A DNA stretch of 64,000 nucleotides. Origin: Paraburkholderia sp. D15. Its GTDB lineage: Bacteria > Pseudomonadota > Gammaproteobacteria > Burkholderiales > Burkholderiaceae. Of this stretch, positions 7,278 through 12,721 are shown one piece after another. The notes under the pieces are model-generated. The model did no database searches, was not told the origin of the DNA, and saw nothing but the letters and a program-made list of their open reading frames with translations. The DNA lies in assembly GCF_029910215.1 (NCBI RefSeq), contig NZ_CP110396.1, positions 310,001 through 374,000 of the forward strand, read 5' to 3'. Position 1 is the stretch's first letter, and every line of letters starts with the position of its first letter. The translations under genes and the position numbers were made by a program.

Positions 7278-8078
7278 TTATTCGTGATAGATGCAGGTAT
7301 TCCAGCGCGCGCAATACGTCTTGCTGCACAGGTACGACTGCGGGTTGGGTGGGAAAAGACCGGCGCGAAACATGTCGGCGGCCAGTTGAATCAGGCCCGG
7401 CGCTTCATCGGTGCCGATCAGCACGCGGCGCGCGTCAAAAACGGGGCTCACGGCAATCGGCGTCTTTGACGTAGTGCCGAGGCCGATAATCTGGGCGCCG
7501 GCCGTACGTTCCTGCGTCGTGTGCTCGTACATCAGTTGGTACGTGCCGGTCTGAGCGGAGCGCGACTTGATATTGGCCTCGCCGTTCGTTACGACGCGCG
7601 CGCCCGTCTTCACGTCCGGAATGATCGTGCCGTCGTGCGTTGCCGCGACCCGCGCCCGGTCCATCGTGCCGGTCAGCGTGATCGACACACCGCCGCCGCA
7701 ATCGATCACCAGCGGCTCGAGAGCCATTTCCACCGCGACGTACTCGAACTGTGGCGCGACTTCGGTGCAGTACTTCGTCGTGAGCACCAGACCGATACGT
7801 TCGGCTTCCGTGAACTTGATGTTGTCGTTCGAGAAGTCGACGTCATACTCAGGGTGATGCAGCGTGTCCACAAACACGCCGGCAGCATCGTCCGGGCGAA
7901 TCTCGCTCTTATTCAGGCGAGCCGTATCGAAAGCTGCCGTGCCGGCGTGCACGCTGGTGCCGAGCAATGCGCGCAGGCCAGCCGGCTTGCGAATGCCGAG
8001 CAGATGCTCTCCTTCCCACGAGTAGGCGCAATCGAAGAACTTGCCGAACGACGAGGCGCGGATGCGGAGATCGCTCAT
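7278..8078 (-). CDS. PD-(D/E)XK exonuclease (RecB/Cas4-like), RecT partner
   Basis: A 266-residue nuclease. The active-site pattern includes His44, Glu117, the GTMDR Asp140 and the PDVKTG motif (Asp155, Lys157). One Cys near the N-terminus (Cys17) and three at the C-terminus (251, 256, 262) form the four-cysteine arrangement typical of Fe-S-cluster RecB-like nucleases such as Cas4 and AddB. It would resect double-strand ends to give the single strands that RecT anneals. The start at 8078 overlaps the previous stop (ATGA). All expected catalytic residues are present. Confidence 0.84.
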   Translation of the reverse strand: MSDLRIRASSFGKFFDCAYSWEGEHLLGIRKPAGLRALLGTSVHAGTAAFDTARLNKSEIRPDDAAGVFVDTLHHPEYDVDFSNDNIKFTEAERIGLVLTTKYCTEVAPQFEYVAVEMALEPLVIDCGGGVSITLTGTMDRARVAATHDGTIIPDVKTGARVVTNGEANIKSRSAQTGTYQLMYEHTTQERTAGAQIIGLGTTSKTPIAVSPVFDARRVLIGTDEAPGLIQLAADMFRAGLFPPNPQSYLCSKTYCARWNTCIYHE

Positions 8079-8242
8079 CACACGCCTCGGCCGGTTGACG
8101 ACCACATCTGCAGGCGCAGCGTCGCAGTGTTGGCCTTGTCCTGACCATCGGCCACGTACAACGCGATGAAGCAGGCGCAGATCATGATCGCGGTCGCGAT
8201 GCGCGGGTGGCGGCGATAGAAGGCGTCGAAGCGGCGGATCAT
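8078..8242 (-). CDS. Small single-pass membrane protein
   Basis: A 54-residue protein with one hydrophobic segment (about residues 16-31, ATAIMICACFIALYVA) after a basic N-terminus, suggesting N-in topology. It is coupled by 4-bp overlaps to the genes on both sides. No family is recognised. Small membrane proteins are common in phage early operons; the function is unknown. Confidence 0.55.
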   Translation of the reverse strand: MIRRFDAFYRRHPRIATAIMICACFIALYVADGQDKANTATLRLQMWSSTGRGV

Positions 8243-8427
8243 GCGAGGCCTCGAACATTCGTATGCGTGAACACGCGCGCCACGCTCGGCGGCACGTACG
8301 CGGTCGAGATCGGCGTGCGCGGCGTCACGCCGCGGCGAACCAGTTCGGCCTTCGCCGCCTGCTGCCGACGCTTCGTGCGCTCGCACAGCATTTCGTGCTT
8401 CATATCGAGAACGCGGTCCTTCAGCAT
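8239..8427 (-). CDS. Small basic hypothetical protein
   Basis: A 62-residue basic protein; the first half is probably helical (KDRVLDMKHEMLCERTKRRQQ) and the rest is loop-like. It overlaps the next start by 4 bp (ATGA). No homologous family is recognised. Support is operon position and junction structure rather than similarity. Confidence 0.5.
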   Translation of the reverse strand: MLKDRVLDMKHEMLCERTKRRQQAAKAELVRRGVTPRTPISTAYVPPSVARVFTHTNVRGLA

Positions 8428-8429
8428 GA

Positions 8430-8705
8430 CTACCTCGCGAAAATGGTGATGATGATTGCGACCACCGATCCGACTGCGATCACAGCAACCAGGAAGCCGT
8501 ATGCGTGATCGAGCTGGCGCAACTGGGCTTCGGTGTATTGGCGGACCGGCTCGCGCTGCACGCCGCGCAGGAATCTCGAAGCGCGGCCGGCAATGCGTTG
8601 GAAGAAGTAGCCGTGCGAGCCGCTGTTGGTAGAGCCGCGCATGAATGCCCATGCACACATCGCGATGAACGCCCACACACAGCCAGCGATGACGATTTTG
8701 CTCAT
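8430..8705 (-). CDS. Small two-helix membrane protein
   Basis: A 91-residue protein with two hydrophobic segments, one at residues 4-22 and one near the C-terminus (about 71-88, Val/Ile-rich), separated by a basic loop. The ATG at 8705 overlaps the preceding stop (ATGA). It lies two genes upstream of the 54-residue membrane protein, so this stretch of the leftward operon concentrates membrane proteins. Holin activity cannot be excluded, but the early-arm position argues against a lysis role. Confidence 0.52.
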   Translation of the reverse strand: MSKIVIAGCVWAFIAMCAWAFMRGSTNSGSHGYFFQRIAGRASRFLRGVQREPVRQYTEAQLRQLDHAYGFLVAVIAVGSVVAIIITIFAR

Positions 8706-8938
8706 CACACGTCACCCAGCCGAACGCGGCGAACACCCGGAGCGTGCAACTCGTCGGACAGCACGACGCGGGGCGGCAAAGCCTGTGCGTCCTGACGCTC
8801 CCAGTAGGCGTCATCCCACTCGGCTGCGCGCTCTGCCTCGGTCAGCGGAGCGTCTGCATCGTCCATCGACTCGTCCAGCCCGCGATCAGCGCGGCGCTCG
8901 AACTGACGATAAATTTCAGCGTTTGCATGCTTACCCAT
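8705..8938 (-). CDS. Small acidic hypothetical protein
   Basis: A 77-residue protein rich in Asp, Glu and Arg, beginning MGKHANAEIYRQFERRAD. The ATG at 8938 has AGGAG 8 bp upstream. The frame stays open to 9115, so a longer 136-residue form is possible, but the extension has no ribosome site of similar quality. No family is recognised. Confidence 0.5.
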   Translation of the reverse strand: MGKHANAEIYRQFERRADRGLDESMDDADAPLTEAERAAEWDDAYWERQDAQALPPRVVLSDELHAPGVRRVRLGDV

Positions 8939-9130
8939 CACAAGCACTCCTATTCGATAGAGGACCGGCACATCCCAGCCCAACTCCTTGATCAACGTGT
9001 TACGGCCGACCCTCAGGTGTAGGTGCTCAGCGCTCGTATAAGGCAACGTTTTGCGCCGCGCAACATGTGGGGGACTTCCTGTGACCGAGCCCACCGGCCA
9101 CCGCAAAGCACCCACACCTGAAAGCCCTGG

Positions 9131-9265
9131 CTACTGCAGACAGACCAGACTCAAATCCACCGTGCGCCGATAGACATTTCGGTTCAACCAAGGGACGAAT
9201 GTGTACTCGTCGTACGCGTTGCAGCCCAAGAAGATCCAGTTACTCAATCGCGGCACGGTGCTCAT
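9131..9265 (-). CDS. Small hypothetical protein (44 aa)
   Basis: A short frame starting MSTVPRLSNWIFLGC and ending VCLQ, with a TGAGGT ribosome site 5 bp upstream of the ATG. It fills most of the gap between two leftward genes and has the same orientation. It is rich in aromatic residues and has no recognisable domain. Confidence 0.4.
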   Translation of the reverse strand: MSTVPRLSNWIFLGCNAYDEYTFVPWLNRNVYRRTVDLSLVCLQ

Positions 9266-9307
9266 GGCGACCTCACAACAACTTAAGGTTGATCTAGCTT
9301 TCTGGCT

Positions 9308-9694
9308 TCAGATGGCGACGTTGCGGTAGTGCGCGAAGGACTCACCGTCGACGTCGGCCATACCAACGAACTCGGCGACCGGCGCGGCCAGATCGCGCAG
9401 CTTCGCGGTGATTGCAGCGTTGTCGATCACGCGCTTTGCCTGCGCCGCTGCACGCGCTTCGACAGCGGCCGCGTTACGCTTGCCCTCTTCCACCATCTCG
9501 ACTGCGTCGTCCGGGGAGATCTTGTTGAGGCCGTTGTGGGGGATGAACGAGTAGAACTGGGTGCCGTTGGTCAAGATGTAGGCGCCCGGCAGACCATCGC
9601 CGCGCGACGCGATCGGCGTGACGACGACCAAGGCGAGAAAACCGACCTTAACGGTCTGACCAACTGCCCACGATTGCTTGCTGTTCTTGACCAT
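9308..9694 (-). CDS. First gene of leftward early operon, hypothetical
   Basis: A 128-residue soluble protein. The first half contains short strands (QTVKVGFLALVVVTP, GAYILTNG), and the second half is an Ala/Arg/Glu-rich helix (EGKRNAAAVEARAAAQAKR). The ATG at 9694 has GGGAG 6 bp upstream. It is the first gene after the left operator pair at 9737-9775, the position occupied by N or Kil-type genes in lambdoid phages, but no similarity to these is seen. Confidence 0.55.
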   Translation of the reverse strand: MVKNSKQSWAVGQTVKVGFLALVVVTPIASRGDGLPGAYILTNGTQFYSFIPHNGLNKISPDDAVEMVEEGKRNAAAVEARAAAQAKRVIDNAAITAKLRDLAAPVAEFVGMADVDGESFAHYRNVAI

Positions 9695-9736
9695 GTCCGA
9701 CTCCCGATGTGTGTTGTGTGCTGCCATGGAGGCTAT

Positions 9737-9775
9737 TAAACACCATGTTTATACACATGTCAAACGCGATGTTTA
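9737..9775. promoter_or_regulatory. Left operators (OL) for the phage repressor
   Basis: Two sites 24 bp apart. The first, TAAACACCATGTTTA (9737-9751), has perfect 6-bp arms around a 3-bp centre. The second, CAAACGCGATGTTTA (9761-9775), is degenerate. The same perfect site recurs at 11649-11663 next to the cro-like gene, also paired at 24-bp spacing. They lie between the leftward gene at 9694 and the rightward small gene at 9854. Confidence 0.75.
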
Positions 9776-9853
9776 ATTTCCGAGAGGAAATTTGTAACAG
9801 GCCGGCGTGCCGGGAAGGAGGTTCTAGAATGAAATCGACAAGCGGAGGCGACC

Positions 9854-10054
9854 ATGACGCCATACGACGTAATCACGATCTTCGAACGCCTCAACGCTGA
9901 GGGCCGCGCCGACTTCTCGCTAGACGATACGTGCGCAGCGTTTGCCGGATGGCTGGCGGGAGGATGGAATAACCTGTCGACGCAGGATATAGCTCTGCTG
10001 ACCGCGGTCGGTGCCGTGCTATGGCGTGAGGGGTTTGCTTTGCGGCAGGCGTAA
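9854..10054 (+). CDS. Small immunity-region protein, hypothetical
   Basis: A 66-residue protein (start MTPYDVITIFERLNAEGR), probably helical, with GGAGG 5 bp upstream of the ATG. It reads rightward from the left operators, opposite to the recombination arm. A 23-codon frame at 9830 with an even better ribosome site (AAGGAGG) overlaps its start and could act as a leader peptide. A 7-bp inverted repeat (9775-9792) lies upstream. The function is unknown. Confidence 0.5.
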   Translation: MTPYDVITIFERLNAEGRADFSLDDTCAAFAGWLAGGWNNLSTQDIALLTAVGAVLWREGFALRQA

Positions 10055-10079
10055 AAAAGCCCAGCTCGGGGCTGGGCTT
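10053..10079 (-). terminator. Rho-independent terminator after the DUF2335 gene
   Basis: A perfect 9-bp stem (AAGCCCAGC with GCTGGGCTT) around a 5-nt loop. The A-run at 10053-10058 gives a U-tract on minus-strand transcripts, so it ends the leftward operon 10682-10097. Confidence 0.85.
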
Positions 10080-10096
10080 GATATCGACATCAGGGG

Positions 10097-10513
10097 CTAT
10101 TGCTTGGAAGTCTTGCTACCCACAATGACTCGAATCATCCCAAGGACAGGGATTCCGACCATTGCGACACTTACTGCTGCTGGCGCATGCAGGGCTACAC
10201 ACGCTACCGCGCCTCCGATTGAACTGATGGATATGATTCCACCGATCCAGTGCCCCCGGCGCGTATCACGGGCCATCACGCGCAGGCGTTCGGATTCATG
10301 CCCTATCCGATGCGCTTGCTCGGCCTCGACCATCGCCATTATGCGATTCGCACCATCCGGGATAATTTCGTTAAACTGCTGGAGCGCGCCGGGCGGTGGC
10401 AATGGCCCACTCCAGCTCATATTCATGCTGGAGTGGGCTTGTTGACTTTGAATCGGTTTAGGGTTTGCTGGCGCAGGGCGAGCGGGATTATTTCTGCTTG
10501 GTGGTTTTGCCAT
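10097..10513 (-). CDS. DUF2335-family membrane protein
   Basis: A 138-residue protein. The SGPLPPPGALQQFNEIIPDGANRI segment and the following MVEAEQAHR.. helix are the DUF2335 signature, followed by two hydrophobic segments (about 88-105 and 110-128). The family is a predicted membrane protein common in prophages; its function is not established. The start overlaps the end of the small upstream gene, and a strong terminator follows. The location beside the repressor, in a separately regulated operon, suggests expression in the lysogen. Confidence 0.75.
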   Translation of the reverse strand: MAKPPSRNNPARPAPANPKPIQSQQAHSSMNMSWSGPLPPPGALQQFNEIIPDGANRIMAMVEAEQAHRIGHESERLRVMARDTRRGHWIGGIISISSIGGAVACVALHAPAAVSVAMVGIPVLGMIRVIVGSKTSKQ

Positions 10514-10682
10514 GCTCTCGCTGGATCACTCGCCGGAAGTCGTTCCCAACATTCTTGACGTCGCCGCGAAGACGCTCGACATCTGTGCCGCTTACCTTAG
10601 GGTAGCTGACAGCCGTAAAAATGCTGCCAGGAAAAGCCATTCCTTCGAGGATGCCGGCTACAAACGCAGATTTCTTACGCAT
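10488..10682 (-). CDS. Small protein upstream of the DUF2335 gene
   Basis: A 64-residue basic protein, start MRKKSAFVAGILEGM, with GGAGAG upstream of the ATG. A mildly hydrophobic N-terminal stretch (7-25) is followed by a charged helix. It overlaps the DUF2335 gene by 26 bp. The pair is probably one operon controlled by the palindrome at 10709-10725. Confidence 0.52.
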   Translation of the reverse strand: MRKKSAFVAGILEGMAFPGSIFTAVSYPKVSGTDVERLRGDVKNVGNDFRRVIQREHGKTTKQK

Positions 10683-10708
10683 GTTGGGCTCTCCGTTGGT
10701 TTACTTGC

Positions 10709-10738
10709 AAGTGTTACTAACACTTTGACGGCATTGTA
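10709..10738 (-). promoter_or_regulatory. Promoter with palindromic operator for the DUF2335 operon
   Basis: The minus-strand TACAAT (10733-10738) is a good -10 box. A perfect palindrome, AAGTGTTAcTAACACTT (10709-10725), lies just downstream of the expected start point, where a bound repressor would block transcription. The sequence differs from the CI operators, so a different regulator is implied. No clear -35 box is seen. Confidence 0.55.
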
Positions 10739-10813
10739 GCCCGAAAGTTTAGCCTGCTGCACACGGGGTTTGTGCGGCGCGACACATGAACGCGTCGCGC
10801 ACACGTGCGCCTG

Positions 10814-11590
10814 TCAGTAGCCGCCTACGAACTTGCCCTTCACCACGCCACAGATTGATGCATTTCCATTGACCTCGAAGATGCGATTTGGCCAATTCGG
10901 GTTGAGCGCCTTTAGATACTTGCGATCGCCTTCGATGATCAGTTGTTTAAACGTCGCTTCAGCCTCATCGTCCAACCGGACGACAACGAGCGAACCGTTC
11001 ACGGCCGGCGCATGCGGATCGATGAGCGCCAGCTCTCCATGTCTGAAAGACTTCGGTTCAGCTGGGTCATACATACTCTCTCCGCGCACTCTCAAATAGT
11101 ACGAAGATTTAGAAACGCTGACGGGCGCCCCCAGCCATGCTTCAGCGTCCCCCGGTGCGAAGTTATCCACAATAGTCTCCCAGGCTCCGGCCTGTACCCA
11201 GGAGATCAGCGGGTATTTCCCCTTGATGTCTGGCCCAGGCTCTGTGTTCGAGTCATCTAGATTACGGCCCTGCCTGGTGGGCGATTTAACAATTACGCCA
11301 TCTTTTGATGCCGTGATTGATGCATGGTGGGTATGCGTTTTGTGATCAGTCGAACCGGCAAAAACGTCGCCAGTGCCGTCCTCAATCCACGTCGCGCTGA
11401 TTCCCAAAATCTTTTGAGCCGCCAACCGGCCCACTTTGGACACGCCGTTTCCACGGTACGACCAATTATTAATCGTTTGCTCACTTTGGTTGAGCGCGCG
11501 CGCAAGATCGGCCGGCCCTTCAATCTCGGGCCGGACTTTTTTTGCCGCGCTGAAAAGACGCTTCGCCGTCTCGTGCATCGCTTTGTTCAT
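10814..11590 (-). CDS. cI: Phage CI-like repressor, S24 (LexA-type) peptidase
   Basis: A 258-residue protein. The N-terminal helix-turn-helix (about residues 25-70) is an atypical CI form (DLARALNQSEQTINNWSYRG). The C-terminal S24 peptidase has the Ala-Gly cleavage site in VQAGAWE (134-135), nucleophile Ser172 in GESMYDP, and general-base Lys215 in ATFKQL. Such repressors maintain lysogeny and cleave themselves when RecA is activated. It lies between two operator pairs, transcribed away from the cro-like gene. The ATG at 11590 is preferred, though its ribosome site is weak; a GTG at 11629 inside the operators is less likely. Confidence 0.88.
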   Translation of the reverse strand: MNKAMHETAKRLFSAAKKVRPEIEGPADLARALNQSEQTINNWSYRGNGVSKVGRLAAQKILGISATWIEDGTGDVFAGSTDHKTHTHHASITASKDGVIVKSPTRQGRNLDDSNTEPGPDIKGKYPLISWVQAGAWETIVDNFAPGDAEAWLGAPVSVSKSSYYLRVRGESMYDPAEPKSFRHGELALIDPHAPAVNGSLVVVRLDDEAEATFKQLIIEGDRKYLKALNPNWPNRIFEVNGNASICGVVKGKFVGGY

Positions 11591-11624
11591 GGCGAGATTG
11601 TGGCCTGAGTAAACGTCTTGTTGA

Positions 11625-11663
11625 TACACGTAGTGTTTGCCTTTTGCTTAAACATGGTGTTTA
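11625..11663. promoter_or_regulatory. Right operators (OR) between cI and cro-like gene
   Basis: TAAACATGGTGTTTA (11649-11663) is the reverse complement of the perfect left operator. A second, weaker site TACACGTAGTGTTTG (11625-11639) lies 24 bp away, the same spacing as at the left pair. The arrangement mirrors the OL/OR pairs of lambdoid phages. Confidence 0.75.
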
Positions 11664-11674
11664 ATAAAGGCACT

Positions 11675-11947
11675 ATGAGCAAACACCCCGACCTGCACCC
11701 CGATAGCGCAATTATCGACGCCCACGGCGGACCCGCGAAGCTGGCTGAAAAGCTGGGCTACGACAAGTCCGGTGGTGTGCAACGCATCCAGAACTGGAGA
11801 ACGCGCGGGATACCCGACAAGGTCAAGGTTGCATTCCCTGAACTGTTCATGACCGACCTTATCGACCGCATCAAGTCGAGTGACGACACTCAAGCGCCAG
11901 TCGGCGGCACAGGCGGCAAGGAAAAATTTTCGAAGCTGTTGGCGTAG
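11675..11947 (+). CDS. cro: Cro-like helix-turn-helix protein
   Basis: A 90-residue protein starting MSKHPDLHPDS. The helix-turn-helix is GGPAKLAEKLGYDKSGGVQRIQNWRTRGIP, of the YdaS/Cro type. It is divergent from cI and starts 12 bp after the right operator. AAAGG lies just before the ATG at 11675; an earlier in-frame start at 11618 would be inside the operators. It should repress cI expression and favour the lytic route. The C-terminus is hydrophilic. Confidence 0.8.
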   Translation: MSKHPDLHPDSAIIDAHGGPAKLAEKLGYDKSGGVQRIQNWRTRGIPDKVKVAFPELFMTDLIDRIKSSDDTQAPVGGTGGKEKFSKLLA

Positions 11948-11974
11948 CACGTAGTAGTCCTGTTTTTCTGATTT

Positions 11975-12000
11975 GGCTGACCTCGGGTCAGCCTTTATTT
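11975..12000 (+). terminator. Terminator between cro and the right early operon
   Basis: An 8-bp stem (GGCTGACC with GGTCAGCC) around a 3-nt loop followed by TTTATTT. The position just after cro matches lambda tR1, so right-operon expression may need antitermination or partial read-through. Confidence 0.7.
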
Positions 12001-12052
12001 GGCCCGGTGCGTAACCGGTTAGGCAACAGGTTAGTCGATTGGATTTTTCTAA

Positions 12053-12430
12053 ATGAACAACAAAAACAACGAACTACCGATGATGGGCGGAATGCTCTCG
12101 GGGTCGGCGTTTTTACCGACCGAAGAGGTTTCGAAGTGCGCGAGCTTTCGTGATGCTGTCCTTCTGGCGTGGCGCAGCCGCCGCGCGATGGGCATGACGA
12201 AAGCTCGTCTCGCCGAAGTCTGCGAACTGCTTCCCCAGCATCTCTCCGATTACCTCAGCAACGACGAGGTGAATCCGAAGGGACAGCGCCGGCGCTCGTT
12301 ACCGGCAGACAAGATCGCAGCGTTCGAGGCGGCTGTCGGCAACCGGGCGATCACTCAATACCTCGTCCGTCAGGTCAACCTGAACCTGATGGAGGAGTGG
12401 CAGGCCCAGATGGCCAAGAAGGTGGCATGA
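12053..12430 (+). CDS. CII-like / early-operon helix-turn-helix protein
   Basis: A 125-residue protein. A helix-turn-helix is visible at about residues 46-66 (MTKARLAEVCELLPQHLSDYL), followed by a loop and more helices. The location right after cro and the terminator is that of cII in lambdoid phages. The sequence resembles small DNA-binding regulators of other Burkholderia phages, but assignment as a CII activator rests on position. The next gene overlaps its stop (ATGA). Confidence 0.6.
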   Translation: MNNKNNELPMMGGMLSGSAFLPTEEVSKCASFRDAVLLAWRSRRAMGMTKARLAEVCELLPQHLSDYLSNDEVNPKGQRRRSLPADKIAAFEAAVGNRAITQYLVRQVNLNLMEEWQAQMAKKVA

Positions 12431-12594
12431 AGTACGAGGATGCGAAAAAAATCTGTGCCGATGCATTTGCCGCGGTTCGCAGACAGGGGACAAAAGATGT
12501 GGAGCGCGCGATCGCAATGCGCGCGAGTAACGACAAGGAACTGATGCAGGCGCTGTGCGTTGTAGCAGCTCACACGGCCTCTGCTCAGCGCTGA
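12427..12594 (+). CDS. Small hypothetical protein (55 aa)
   Basis: A 55-residue helical protein starting MKYEDAKKICADAF, coupled to the preceding regulator by an ATGA overlap. It is acidic/basic mixed with no membrane segment. The family is not recognised. Confidence 0.5.
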   Translation: MKYEDAKKICADAFAAVRRQGTKDVERAIAMRASNDKELMQALCVVAAHTASAQR

Positions 12595-12631
12595 ATTCAC
12601 GTAGACACCGAACAACGCGAAGGTGACCAGC

Positions 12632-12721
12632 ATGCGCGGTCTGATTGTATTTTCTTCGATCCTTTTGGGATTGATGTTGATCGCGTGCGCGATAGGTGCC
12701 GCGCTCGAGGTATGCCAATGA
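12632..12721 (+). CDS. Very small membrane or lipoprotein-like peptide (29 aa)
   Basis: A 29-codon frame: MRGLIVFSSILLGLMLIACA followed by IGAALEVCQ. It is almost wholly one hydrophobic helix, with LIAC resembling a lipobox. It ends in an ATGA overlap with the methyltransferase-helicase gene, which supports real translation. No family is recognised. Confidence 0.45.
   Translation: MRGLIVFSSILLGLMLIACAIGAALEVCQ

Noticed and set aside
9131..9300. Possible attachment or terminator sequence between leftward genes
   Set aside because: No hairpin with a T-run was seen; a small open frame with a ribosome site explains most of the gap.
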